In this document: positions 8,969 to 17,508 of the stretch, piece by piece | Position numbering within the stretch: the first letter of the stretch is position 1 | How the letters are laid out: each line of letters opens with the position of its first letter | Assembly: GCA_902780785.1 (NCBI GenBank) | Contig: CACZGS010000003.1 | Coordinates: forward strand, 62,001 to 126,000 | Direction of reading: 5' to 3' | Origin: Oscillospiraceae bacterium | GTDB taxonomy: Bacteria > Bacillota > Clostridia > Saccharofermentanales > Saccharofermentanaceae | DNA: 64,000 nt | Notes under the pieces: model-generated | Databases searched by the model: none | What the model was told of the DNA's origin: nothing | The model's input: only the letters and a program-made list of their open reading frames with translations | Program-made: the position numbers and the translations under genes

Positions 8969-9184
8969 TCAGAAACGCTCAACAGTGATTACAACGTCCG
9001 GGCACTGTGTAGCGCAGAAAGCACAACCGATGCACTCTTCCGGATTTACACTTGTAGCCGGGTGATAACCCTTTGCGTTAAGCCTTGTCTTGTCAAGCTC
9101 GAGGATTTTCTTAGGGCATGCTGCAACGCAGAGTCCGCAGCCCTTGCACAGATTCTCGTTAAAAGTCACTTTACCTTTTGCCAC
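8969..9184 (-). CDS. 4Fe-4S ferredoxin, delta subunit of the oxidoreductase
   Basis: A 71-residue dicluster ferredoxin with CKGCGLCVAACP and CIGCAFCATQCP, each ligating one [4Fe-4S] cluster. As the delta subunit it carries electrons from the thiamine/iron-sulfur core to soluble ferredoxin. The start codon is GTG (9182-9184) with AGGAGG six bases upstream, a strong initiation site. It is the first gene of the operon and lies just downstream of a good promoter. Confidence 0.92.
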   Translation of the reverse strand: MAKGKVTFNENLCKGCGLCVAACPKKILELDKTRLNAKGYHPATSVNPEECIGCAFCATQCPDVVITVERF

Positions 9185-9234
9185 GATGAACCTCCTCTGT
9201 ACACGCGTAAAAATACGCAGAAAATATTCAAAGT

Positions 9235-9263
9235 ATTATAAACAATAAAGGGGACTGTTGCAA
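9235..9263 (-). promoter_or_regulatory. Promoter of the ferredoxin-vor operon
   Basis: On the minus strand TTGCAA (9263-9258), a 17-base spacer and a perfect TATAAT (9240-9235), about 50 bases before the GTG start. A small GCGTA/TACGC hairpin (9205-9218) lies in the leader. Confidence 0.65.
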
Positions 9264-9267
9264 CAGT
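9254..9267. promoter_or_regulatory. Palindromic operator candidate over the vor -35 box
   Basis: ACTGTTGCAACAGT is a perfect 14-bp palindrome with no spacer, and the -35 hexamer is its exact centre. That placement suits a dimeric repressor. No adjacent regulator gene identifies the protein. Confidence 0.45.
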
Positions 9268-9279
9268 ATTATTTCGTTG

Positions 9280-10599
9280 TCACTTAGCCGAATTTCTGAA
9301 GATTCCCCTAAGGGTTTCTTGGGAAAATCTCGGTATCAGCTTAAAAGACTGGAAATAAAGCTTCGGAAAAACGCGTGTTTCCTTGAAAAACAGCGGAATT
9401 ATCAGCACTTCATAGATATATGTCACCAAAGTGGCCAGAGCCGCGCCTATAATGCCGAATTTCCAGATAAGCACTATATCAAGGACAATATCCAGGACAG
9501 CGGCAGTCACCGTAAAGATCTTATCGAACCTGTAAAAGCCCTCTCCCGTGATCCAGATGGACCTGACATAGCCCGTCATGGCAAAGAATGATGCCCAGGA
9601 AAGGATTATCAGAGGGATCACAGCGTCCATATACTCATTTCCGTACACAAAATAGATAAATGCCCAGCCAAGGCCCGACATCAGGAGCGCGAAAACAAAA
9701 GAAACCACATTCGCGCCTGCCATAACGAGCTTAAAGCGGTCAAGGTATTCTTCTCCTGATACTTTCCTCTTCTCAAGAACGACAGGTCTTGCCGAATCAA
9801 TGAGCGATGAAGGCACAAACTGCCAGCATGTGGCAAGCATGACAGCCGCGGAGTAGATGCCTACATGGGCAGAATCGGTCATCTTCTCCAGGATTATCTT
9901 ATCTGCCTGCATATATATGATTATCGACATGCTGGAGATAATGCAGTTGTAGCTGATCCGAAGGAGCGCTTTGGCATCGGCCGCGCTGACCTTGAGCTTC
10001 ACGTCAGACTTCTTCATGAATATCGCCGTAATGATCACTGCCGCGACAAGTGCCTGAATGCTGATCGCAAGGGCAAACCACTCGACGGTTACCTTCAGGT
10101 AAAGGAGCACGATCCTTAAGATGGTCGTAACGGTTATCGCGCATACCATTGCTATGGAGATGAACTTCATCTTGAGCTTTATGCGGAACCAGTAGACGAG
10201 CACGTCATAGGTCTGGAATATCATTCCAAGGCCCTGAAGCACTGCAACGATAAACAGCACCTTGTCACCCGGGTGGAGCAAGGCGATCACGCCAAGGAAC
10301 AGCGGGAAGGATACAAATGACGTGATAAGCCTCATTACGAGTGCTGTCCCAAGGTATCCGCCCTCCTTTTCCGGATTTCTTATGATCTCCGAGACGATGA
10401 GATTATCCAGGCCGAGACCTGCCAATGTCGTAAATATCGAGATGACCGAAGCGCAGTAGTTGATAAGGCCATAGTCAGAGGGCCCCAGATATCTTGCGAT
10501 AAGAGCGACGATCGTAAGAGATGTCAGCATCGAATAGAGATGCTGAATTATCATCCAGACGGAATTAGACAGGATTTTCTTTTTTGCACCGCCGCTCAT
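9280..10599 (-). CDS. Polysaccharide flippase (Wzx/MATE-like oligosaccharide exporter)
   Basis: A 439-residue integral membrane protein with about 12 hydrophobic segments, opening KKILSNSVWMIIQHLYSML and containing RYLGPSDYGLINYCASVISI, the N-terminal pattern of the polysaccharide-export (Wzx) family. It is expected to flip undecaprenyl-linked glycan units to the outer face. Its position at the 3' end of a run of glycosyltransferase genes supports this. The start has only a weak AAGGA. No terminator is visible between it and the vor promoter 20 bases on. Confidence 0.88.
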   Translation of the reverse strand: MSGGAKKKILSNSVWMIIQHLYSMLTSLTIVALIARYLGPSDYGLINYCASVISIFTTLAGLGLDNLIVSEIIRNPEKEGGYLGTALVMRLITSFVSFPLFLGVIALLHPGDKVLFIVAVLQGLGMIFQTYDVLVYWFRIKLKMKFISIAMVCAITVTTILRIVLLYLKVTVEWFALAISIQALVAAVIITAIFMKKSDVKLKVSAADAKALLRISYNCIISSMSIIIYMQADKIILEKMTDSAHVGIYSAAVMLATCWQFVPSSLIDSARPVVLEKRKVSGEEYLDRFKLVMAGANVVSFVFALLMSGLGWAFIYFVYGNEYMDAVIPLIILSWASFFAMTGYVRSIWITGEGFYRFDKIFTVTAAVLDIVLDIVLIWKFGIIGAALATLVTYIYEVLIIPLFFKETRVFPKLYFQSFKLIPRFSQETLRGIFRNSAK

Positions 10600-10615
10600 C
10601 TGAAAATCAGATCCT

Positions 10616-11503
10616 TTACTTGATCAGGAGAAGGTTGCACTGTTCATCGTTATTCTCAGCTGCGACCTTATCTAATTCGCTTATATTCCTGAACTCATAT
10701 TTTCCCTGCTCGGACTGCTCATAGCAGAGAAACTTTCCAAAGCAGGACTTAATATCATCGAGGAAAGCATCGTAACTTCCGTTGTGCTTGTAGAGCTTGG
10801 GATTAAACTCACAGAATACGACGGAATCGGTATCCTTAAATGTCTCTTTCGCGCCTTTGAACACTTCAGGCTCGTGGCCTTCGACATCGATCCAGAAGAG
10901 CACGGGAGCATCCTTGTTTATGCCGTTCTGTGAGACAAATGCATCGAGAGTTATGAGCGGGACCGTATCACCTACATAGGATGATTCGTCCTTCTCGAAA
11001 ACAAGGTTATCAGAATCAGATCCAGCGATCTTGCATGTCGCCATATTGGCGGGATTGATCTCAAGATTCGCTTCACCTATGGCATCTGAAATTCCGTACC
11101 TGAATGCGTTGATGTCGGAAAAGCCGTTTATCGCGCAGTTTGCCTTAAGAAGGTTGAAGTTATCGGTAACGGGCTCAACAGCGTAGAACTCTGTATCAGC
11201 ACCGAGCTTATTCCTGAAATAGATTACAGACGTGCCGACATTTGCGCCGATATCGACTATCGTGCCGGGGCGCGCGGAAATGCTGTCGTAGTAGCCCAGG
11301 ATGAAGTCCATGTCTTCACTTGCCCAGATCTTGTGGCTCTCGACCATATTGTCCAGGATGGAATGATCAGTATTCTTGAAGAAGAACGTAAGACCATCAG
11401 CTTCAACACTGATATAAGGCATGACATCACGTGCAAGACTAATGATCTTCAGATCCGGGAGCTTGCTTAAGACTTTCTTTCCGGTTTTATCGATCAGACC
11501 CAT
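10616..11503 (-). CDS. FkbM family SAM-dependent methyltransferase
   Basis: A 295-residue class I methyltransferase. VDIGANVGTSVIYF is the SAM-binding motif, FYAVEPVTDNFNLLKANCAINGF is the FkbM-typical acidic loop, and FWIDVEGHEPEVFKGA is the family's second signature. Such enzymes O-methylate sugars in surface glycans or natural products; here the surrounding glycosyltransferases point to a glycan. GAGGT lies six bases before the ATG. The next gene in the transcript is the flippase, 16 bases away. Confidence 0.85.
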   Translation of the reverse strand: MGLIDKTGKKVLSKLPDLKIISLARDVMPYISVEADGLTFFFKNTDHSILDNMVESHKIWASEDMDFILGYYDSISARPGTIVDIGANVGTSVIYFRNKLGADTEFYAVEPVTDNFNLLKANCAINGFSDINAFRYGISDAIGEANLEINPANMATCKIAGSDSDNLVFEKDESSYVGDTVPLITLDAFVSQNGINKDAPVLFWIDVEGHEPEVFKGAKETFKDTDSVVFCEFNPKLYKHNGSYDAFLDDIKSCFGKFLCYEQSEQGKYEFRNISELDKVAAENNDEQCNLLLIK

Positions 11504-11547
11504 ATGTAACCTCTAATTCATTCTTATTTCAAAGTATATCAAAGCGC

Positions 11548-12489
11548 TTACTTTCTTACACAGCAGAAGATCTCATTGGTATCGTAATCCGCAGGTCCCG
11601 TTACCGGAACGATCTCCTGCGGGAGTCCGTCAAGCTCGATCGAACTGACTGCAAATCCTGCATCTTCCAGTATCTTTCTGCTGTCCTTGCCGAATACTCG
11701 GAGATGGTCGTCCTGACCGAAGAGCCTTATCCTCTCTTCACCGGAACCCGTCTTCTCCTCATGCACCTCTTCGAAATCATAGTTTATGGGGAAGCTGATG
11801 ATAAGCCTTCCGCCCTCTTTCAATACTCTGTGGAGCTCGGATAAAGCAACCTTGTAGTCAGATACGTGCTCAAGGACATGGTTGCAGAATACTATATCCT
11901 CCGAACCGTCAGGAAGATCTATTGCCGTCAGGTCGAGCTTCAGATCAGTCCTCTTATCAAACAGGTCGGCCGTCGTGACCTTGATCCCGTGCTTTCTGAA
12001 CCAGAGCATCATAGAGAGCTCAGGAGCAAAATACAGGATCTTCGAAGACTTAAGAAGGTCCACATTCTGCTCGGCCCATTTCGCGATGATCCTCTGTCTC
12101 GGCGCCGAACGGCAGCAGTCGCAGATAACATCCTGCCTGGACTTCTTGAACATCTCCGGATTATAGTGTTTTAAGTCATCGTAGAATCTCTCGTCTTCAA
12201 AATGCTCGAAATGCTTGCCGCAGCAGGGACAATAGACATTTCCCTGCTTTTCCCTGAACAGGAATTTGGAAACAAAGGCATAGTAGCTGTAGTAAAAGCC
12301 CGTATATCTCAGAAGGAATGAGAAAAGGAAGATTGCTGCCAGACCGCAGACCGCGCCTGCGATAAGCGATATGACGGTCGCAAGGTTAAACAGTATCTTA
12401 AGGATGCAGAAGGCTGCTGCAAAAAAGGCTATGAACAGCACAGCCTTCACAGCAATATTAAAAACGGCATTTCTGTCATACTTTCTCAT
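11548..12489 (-). CDS. Membrane-anchored class I methyltransferase with a zinc-ribbon insert
   Basis: A 313-residue protein. Residues ~12-65 contain two hydrophobic helices. They are followed by two Cys pairs, VYCPCCGKHF and VICDCCRSAP, forming a likely zinc ribbon, and then by a methyltransferase domain (ILYFAPELSMMLWF, FCNHVLEHV, HRVLKEGGRLIISFP). The last motif is typical of Methyltransf_11 enzymes. It probably modifies a lipid-linked sugar at the cytosolic membrane face, inferred from the glycan cluster around it. The start follows the upstream glycosyltransferase stop by one base, so the two are tightly coupled. Confidence 0.8.
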   Translation of the reverse strand: MRKYDRNAVFNIAVKAVLFIAFFAAAFCILKILFNLATVISLIAGAVCGLAAIFLFSFLLRYTGFYYSYYAFVSKFLFREKQGNVYCPCCGKHFEHFEDERFYDDLKHYNPEMFKKSRQDVICDCCRSAPRQRIIAKWAEQNVDLLKSSKILYFAPELSMMLWFRKHGIKVTTADLFDKRTDLKLDLTAIDLPDGSEDIVFCNHVLEHVSDYKVALSELHRVLKEGGRLIISFPINYDFEEVHEEKTGSGEERIRLFGQDDHLRVFGKDSRKILEDAGFAVSSIELDGLPQEIVPVTGPADYDTNEIFCCVRK

Positions 12490-12490
12490 T

Positions 12491-13450
12491 CTATTTATCT
12501 TTCCTTCCCTTAAGCATCGCGAAATATATGTGCGGCATTATGGTAACGCCGATAAGCTTCATCTTGATCGAAAAAGGCGACTTGGACCAGATAACGTCGC
12601 CCGCGATTCCAGTTGCTCTCTTCCAGAGATCCCACGCAGCCTGCTTGTTTCCTTTGTTTATCATTATCCTCATAAGCCAGAGAGCAGTCTCCGCTTCCCT
12701 GCCCGATATTCTCTTACGGATATAGGTGTCACTTTCAAGTTCTTTCTTCTGCTTCTCAAACATGGCGAAGAAATCCGTATATTTCTCATTGACGCGCGAG
12801 TGCGTTGTAGAGTCGCCGTGCCGGACGTAATCATATAAAGGTGTACCGAAGCTTAAGACCTTAGCGGCCTTTTTGCAGCACTGATACACATAGTAACCGT
12901 CTTCGTAAATGCTTAAGTCCGTATCAAATCTGATATCTGCAAAAGCATCACGCCTGAAGAGCTTTGCCCACACGCTGTCCCTGATATCGCCGTGAGTTCC
13001 GTTGAAATATGCCTTAATGATATCGTCATGCCCTTCATAAGTCTTATCAATGCCATTTGCATCGGGCGTCTTATTTCCTCCGCTGACGGAGAAGAAAGAG
13101 CACTGTGTGATGTCGGCATTGCTCTGCTCTGCCCTGTCAAAGAGTTCTTTGAGGTAATCCTTTTCGAGAGCATCATCAGCATCAACAAAGGCAAGATATT
13201 TGCCTGCTGCGGCATCTATGCCGGCATTCCTTGCAGCGGATACTCCTCGATTGGACAGATGGATCACTTTTATCCTGCCGTCTTTTGCAGCATACTCATC
13301 TGCTATACGTCCTGTCCTGTCGGAAGAACCGTCATCTGCGACTATCAGTTCCCAGCCTGTAAATGTCTGACAGATCACACTGTCCAGACATCCCGCCAGA
13401 TATTTCTCCGCATTATATGCAGGAACTATTAAAGTGATCTCAGGTGACAT
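12491..13450 (-). CDS. Glycosyltransferase family 2
   Basis: A 319-residue GT-A-fold transferase. ITLIVPAYNAEKYLAGCLDS and ADDGSSDRTG form the nucleotide-sugar binding part, and FVDADDAL supplies the metal-binding DxD. A C-terminal helical part ends in a hydrophobic and basic tail (KSPFSIKMKLIGV, FAMLKGRKDK), suggesting membrane association. It should add one sugar to a lipid-linked glycan; donor and acceptor are not predictable. The start overlaps the radical SAM gene by 11 bases. Confidence 0.88.
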   Translation of the reverse strand: MSPEITLIVPAYNAEKYLAGCLDSVICQTFTGWELIVADDGSSDRTGRIADEYAAKDGRIKVIHLSNRGVSAARNAGIDAAAGKYLAFVDADDALEKDYLKELFDRAEQSNADITQCSFFSVSGGNKTPDANGIDKTYEGHDDIIKAYFNGTHGDIRDSVWAKLFRRDAFADIRFDTDLSIYEDGYYVYQCCKKAAKVLSFGTPLYDYVRHGDSTTHSRVNEKYTDFFAMFEKQKKELESDTYIRKRISGREAETALWLMRIMINKGNKQAAWDLWKRATGIAGDVIWSKSPFSIKMKLIGVTIMPHIYFAMLKGRKDK

Positions 13451-14339
13451 CTAACGGCCTTTCCGCCTGGACGGCTCTCGGCACTTTTATCCAGTCATCA
13501 CATCCGCAGTATTTGCATGAAGATATGCGCTTCTTCCTGTCGATAAGTGCGTAGATGGCATCGTGGAGCTTTGAAGGGTCATCAAATTCAGGACTCATTA
13601 CGTCGACTATCTCCGTTTTTCCTTCGGGAACCAGACCAAGGCGGATAGCGTGAGCCTGCCTCGGGCAGACATAGAGCTTACCTCTATATAAAGACGTGCA
13701 AAGCCTTCTTGAATAGCATCCGTCAAATCTGTGCTGTGTCTTGGATTCCTTTTCTTCACGGAGTTTCATGCCTCCGAAATCCCACCAGGAATCATCTCCG
13801 ACGATATCAAATGCAATTCCCTCTCTCCCGCACAATTCTGAGAATTCCGTGAGTTTGGAGGACAGCTCACCGTAGTTGCTGAAAACGACCTTGAGTTTTG
13901 GCGTATTCTTCATAGCGTTTATGCATTCTTCAGACGGGATCAGGGTTCCGTTAGTGATGATATCCACCTCATCGAATCTGTCTGTCTGATCCTTTAAGTA
14001 CTCAAGCACCTTGATAAGAGCCTTCTGGCATACGAACGGTTCTCCTCCGAGAAGCTTTAACTGGGATACCCTCATAGCTGCGAAAACTTTTCGAAGGCTT
14101 GATATCACTTCATCCGCATCAAGATTCTCAGGATGGTGGTAATACTGCATGAGATTGGAGCAGCTCTTGCATCTTAAGGTGCAGCATTCGGTGAGAACGA
14201 CATCCAGATGGACGATCGTATCAGGATATTTCCTTCTTCTTGCAGAATTAAACAGGCCCGACCTGACGATCAAAGGCCAGAGATGAAGTGTCCTTGCAGC
14301 TGAAGCCGCAAAATGAAGTAACTTATTCTGCTTGGGCAT
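13440..14339 (-). CDS. Radical SAM protein with SPASM-like C-terminal cysteines
   Basis: A 299-residue radical SAM enzyme. CTLRCKSC is the CxxxCxxC cluster motif. GGEPFVCQ follows and is the SAM-binding GGE segment. Further cysteines (CYSRRLC, VCPRQAH and a final CKYCGC) look like auxiliary cluster ligands. Members of this type sit in surface-glycan loci, but their reactions are mostly unknown; sugar epimerisation, deoxygenation or lipid modification are possible. It lies between two glycosyltransferase genes and overlaps the downstream one. Confidence 0.82.
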   Translation of the reverse strand: MPKQNKLLHFAASAARTLHLWPLIVRSGLFNSARRRKYPDTIVHLDVVLTECCTLRCKSCSNLMQYYHHPENLDADEVISSLRKVFAAMRVSQLKLLGGEPFVCQKALIKVLEYLKDQTDRFDEVDIITNGTLIPSEECINAMKNTPKLKVVFSNYGELSSKLTEFSELCGREGIAFDIVGDDSWWDFGGMKLREEKESKTQHRFDGCYSRRLCTSLYRGKLYVCPRQAHAIRLGLVPEGKTEIVDVMSPEFDDPSKLHDAIYALIDRKKRISSCKYCGCDDWIKVPRAVQAERPLDVT

Positions 14340-14379
14340 GGATTAATTCTACCATTCTGACATCAAATATCGCATAGAC

Positions 14380-15165
14380 TCAGTCGTTAATACGGTTAAC
14401 CAGGGACTGGTACCGCTCGCGGACTTTCTCATTCTTTGACTCGGACAGCTTCCTTCTTATCAGCGGGAATGTCAGATGCCAGAGAACACAATATCTCATT
14501 CTCTGGGGCACGCTGTAGTGGGAGGCGATTATATCTTTCCTGTCCTTATTCTTCTGCTTTAAGCCTTCCTTTGTCTCAGAAACGCCGCCGCCCAAGAAAT
14601 TGCATACAACAGTATCTACGTGGAGGTGACTGGAAGTCTTTGCCATATCCTGCTCCAGATCGTAATCTGCCAGGATCTTATATCTGGTATCGTATTTCTT
14701 CTTATCTCTTAATATTCTGCCGTTAAAGAATACTGACTGATGGCAGAGGATCGTTCTGTACATGTTAAAGCGCGTCAGGGTCTCCGGCTGCTTTCTAACA
14801 ATGCCGTCTCTTGAATAATCGCCGTAGATCATGCCGTAATCGCCGTCTTTTACGGCTTTTCTGACATCTTCCAATACATTCTCCGATGCAAACGTGTCAC
14901 CGCAGTTCATGAATATGAGATATCTGCCCGAAGAATACGAGATTGCCTGATTCATGGCATCGTAAAGGCTCTTGTCAGCCTCTGAATAGATCTTTATACG
15001 GTTATCCTGAGGGATATGTGCCAGTGTATCATCGGTGGACTTCCCGTCTTTTACGATGATCTCATAATCATCAAATGTCTGGCTCAAAGCCGATCTGACC
15101 GTAAGACCGATCAGACTCCCGGCATTTAAAGACACAACAATAACTGAAAAGAACGGTTCGCTCAT
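14380..15165 (-). CDS. Glycosyltransferase family 2 (first gene of the distal glycan segment)
   Basis: A 261-residue GT2 transferase: FFSVIVVSLNAGSLIGLTVR, then VKDGKSTDDT and FMNCGDTF in place of the usual DxD region. SLYDAMNQAI is typical of WcaA-like colanic/exopolysaccharide transferases. I start it at the ATG at 15165, preceded by GGAGAGG; an in-frame TTG eight codons earlier (15189) lacks a usable ribosome binding site. It follows the nagB terminator, so it either has its own promoter in the ~65-base gap or depends on read-through. Confidence 0.86.
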   Translation of the reverse strand: MSEPFFSVIVVSLNAGSLIGLTVRSALSQTFDDYEIIVKDGKSTDDTLAHIPQDNRIKIYSEADKSLYDAMNQAISYSSGRYLIFMNCGDTFASENVLEDVRKAVKDGDYGMIYGDYSRDGIVRKQPETLTRFNMYRTILCHQSVFFNGRILRDKKKYDTRYKILADYDLEQDMAKTSSHLHVDTVVCNFLGGGVSETKEGLKQKNKDRKDIIASHYSVPQRMRYCVLWHLTFPLIRRKLSESKNEKVRERYQSLVNRIND

Positions 15166-15229
15166 TCCAAAAATACCTCTCCAAATCAATGATAGTTTGG
15201 AAAGGGCTTATACGCAACCGCAAAATAAA

Positions 15230-15257
15230 AAGGCAGTGCCTTAAAAGACACTGCCTT
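15230..15257 (-). terminator. Terminator after nagB
   Basis: A 9-bp stem, AAGGCAGTG/CACTGCCTT, followed by TTTTTATTTT on the minus strand, 23 bases past the nagB stop. Confidence 0.8.
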
Positions 15258-15279
15258 GAATGACCGATCTGATCTTAGA

Positions 15280-16029
15280 TTACTTAGCTGCTGCTACAAC
15301 TGCGTCAGAAATAGCTGCCTCGTCACCGATAACTACAACGTTCGGGTGAAGCTGGAGGATAGAAGCAGGAACTCTCGGAGTAACAGGGCCGCAGAAAGCC
15401 TTCTCAACGATATCCTTCTTGCCTGCGCCTGTAGCCATGAGGATAACTGTTGTGGACTTCATGATGTAGCCGATACCCATTGTGTAAGCCTGTGTAGGAA
15501 CTGCGTCGAGATCACCGTTGAAGAAGAGTCTTGCGTTGTCCTGGATCGTCTGGTTCTCAAGATCGATGCACTGTGTATTAACGCAGAAAGCATCAGCAGG
15601 CTCATTGAAGCCGATGTGTCCGTCTCCGCCGATACCGAGGAGCTGGATATCGAGGTGGCCCAAAGACTCAAGGATCTTGTCGTAATCTGTGCAAGCCTTG
15701 ACTGCATCAGACTCAAGACCGTCAGGTACATATGTCTTGCTCTTATCGATGTTTACGTGATCGAAAAGATTTGTGTTCATGAAATATCTGTAAGACTGGT
15801 CGTGATCGCCGCCCAGACCTCTGTATTCGTCCAAGTTAGCTGAAGTGACCTTAGAGAAATCAAGGCTGCCTGCCTTATACATGTCTACAAGGTCCTTGTA
15901 AGTTCCGATAGGTGTTGATCCTGTAGCAAGACCGATCTTGCAGTCGGGCTTAAGCCTGATCTGTGAAGCGATAAGCTCAGCGCATGCCATTGAAGCTTCT
16001 TCGTAGTTACTCTTTCTGATGACTCTCAT
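15280..16029 (-). CDS. nagB: Glucosamine-6-phosphate deaminase
   Basis: NagB converts glucosamine-6-phosphate to fructose-6-phosphate and ammonia. The 249-residue protein has GLATGSTPIGTYK (phosphate loop), SANLDEYRGL (catalytic Asp) and GIGGDGHIGFNEP (catalytic His). The length matches the family. GGGAG lies nine bases before the ATG. It is flanked on both sides by terminators and sits between glmM and a glycosyltransferase in a glycan locus. Together with GlmM it sets the fate of glucosamine-phosphates, either into UDP-GlcNAc or back to glycolysis. nagA was not found here. Confidence 0.95.
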   Translation of the reverse strand: MRVIRKSNYEEASMACAELIASQIRLKPDCKIGLATGSTPIGTYKDLVDMYKAGSLDFSKVTSANLDEYRGLGGDHDQSYRYFMNTNLFDHVNIDKSKTYVPDGLESDAVKACTDYDKILESLGHLDIQLLGIGGDGHIGFNEPADAFCVNTQCIDLENQTIQDNARLFFNGDLDAVPTQAYTMGIGYIMKSTTVILMATGAGKKDIVEKAFCGPVTPRVPASILQLHPNVVVIGDEAAISDAVVAAAK

Positions 16030-16065
16030 AATTCAATTCTCCCAACTTTAGTTTGTATATATAAA

Positions 16066-16099
16066 ACGGCTCCGCATCAACCCAATAAAGCGGAGCCGT
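16066..16099 (-). terminator. Terminator between glmM and nagB
   Basis: A perfect 10-bp GC-rich stem, ACGGCTCCGC/GCGGAGCCGT, with a 14-base loop. On the minus strand only a short T-run (TTTTA) follows, so it may be a partial terminator that sets the glmM:nagB ratio. Confidence 0.65.
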
Positions 16100-16110
16100 A
16101 ATACACTTTT

Positions 16111-17466
16111 TTAATCAGCAGCAAGACCCTGTTCCTTGATGACTGCGATAAGCTGATCTACATACTTCTCACAGAGCTCATCTGTCTTGGCCTCTACCAT
16201 GACACGGATCTTAGGTTCTGTACCGGATGCTCTAAGGAGCATTCTTCCGTCGCCGCCCAAAGCCTTGTTGACTTCTTCGACGCCCTTAAGGACTGCAGGA
16301 TTCTTCTGTGCTTCTTCCTTATCCTTAACAACAACGTTCTTGAGGCACTGAGGGAACATCTTCATCTCGCCTGCGAGCATTGAGAGAGGAAGCTTCTTTT
16401 CGAGCATGGTCATGAGGACCATGAGGGATGTAAGGATTCCGTCTCCTGTTGTTGCATACTTGGCGAAAATGATGTGGCCGGACTGCTCACCGCCAAGAAC
16501 GAAGCCGTTCTGCATCATGTTCTCTGCAACATACTTATCGCCGACTGCTGTCTTCTCGGTACGGATGCCGATAGCCTCGCAAGCCTTATAAAGGCCCATG
16601 TTGCTCATGATGGTTGTAACGATCGTATTGCCGTCTAGCTTGCCGCTCTCCTTCAGATACTTACCGCAAAGGTACATGATCTGGTCGCCGTTTACTTCGT
16701 TGCCAAGCTCGTCAACACAAAGGCATCTGTCAGCGTCGCCGTCGTAAGCAAAGCCTACGTTGAGGCCGTTATCAAGAACGAACTTCTTGAGGTTGTCGAT
16801 ATGTGTTGAACCGCAGTTTGTATTGATGTTGAGACCGTCAGGTGTGTTGTTGATGATATAAACCTTAGCGCCCAAAGCCTCGAAAACTGATCTTGCGATA
16901 TTCCATGAAGCACCGTTTGCGCAGTCGAGACCGACCTTCATGCCGTTGAATGCTCTTGTAGGAACTGTCATGAGGTAGCCGATGTAACGGTTACGTCCTG
17001 CAGCGTAGTCAACAACGTTACCGATTGCCTCACGCTCTGCAAGAGGGATCTCCTCGATCTCGCCGTCGATATAAGCTTCGATCTTCTCTTCGATCTCTGC
17101 CTCGATCTTCTGACCGTTGGCACGCATGATCTTGATGCCGTTGTCATAGAAAGGATTGTGTGATGCGGAGATCATGATACCGCAGTCAAAACCGTCTGTT
17201 CTGCAGCAGTAAGATACTGAAGGTGTTGTTGTTACGTGAAGGAGATATGCATCAGAACCGGAAGATGTGATGCCGGCAGTAAGAGCTGCCTCGAGCATAT
17301 AGGAACTTCTTCTTGTATCCTTGCCGATGATGATCCTTGCTCTCTTGTCGTCGTGCTGCTGACCGTAGTACCAGCCGATATATCTTCCTACCCGAAATGC
17401 TTTCTGCGCTGTGAGGGCCTTGTTAGCCTCTCCTCTGAAACCGTCGGTGCCGAAATATTTGCCCAT
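16111..17466 (-). CDS. glmM: Phosphoglucosamine mutase
   Basis: GlmM interconverts glucosamine-6-phosphate and glucosamine-1-phosphate on the way to UDP-GlcNAc for peptidoglycan and surface glycans. The 451-residue protein shows GTDGFRGEAN, the phosphoserine loop ISASHNPFYDNG, the metal site DGDADRCL and the phosphate-binding RASGTEPKIRV near the C-terminus. Length and motif order are standard. It is placed between glycan genes (O-antigen ligase-like upstream) and nagB. Confidence 0.95.
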   Translation of the reverse strand: MGKYFGTDGFRGEANKALTAQKAFRVGRYIGWYYGQQHDDKRARIIIGKDTRRSSYMLEAALTAGITSSGSDAYLLHVTTTPSVSYCCRTDGFDCGIMISASHNPFYDNGIKIMRANGQKIEAEIEEKIEAYIDGEIEEIPLAEREAIGNVVDYAAGRNRYIGYLMTVPTRAFNGMKVGLDCANGASWNIARSVFEALGAKVYIINNTPDGLNINTNCGSTHIDNLKKFVLDNGLNVGFAYDGDADRCLCVDELGNEVNGDQIMYLCGKYLKESGKLDGNTIVTTIMSNMGLYKACEAIGIRTEKTAVGDKYVAENMMQNGFVLGGEQSGHIIFAKYATTGDGILTSLMVLMTMLEKKLPLSMLAGEMKMFPQCLKNVVVKDKEEAQKNPAVLKGVEEVNKALGGDGRMLLRASGTEPKIRVMVEAKTDELCEKYVDQLIAVIKEQGLAAD

Positions 17467-17508
17467 TGAAATATCCGCCTTTCGATATTAATTTTCTTTA
17501 GCATTTTA

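Noticed and set aside
14380..15189. Start of the glycosyltransferase at the TTG at 15189
   Set aside because: No ribosome binding site serves the TTG, while the ATG at 15165 has GGAGAGG upstream and begins the conserved FFSVIVVSLN region.
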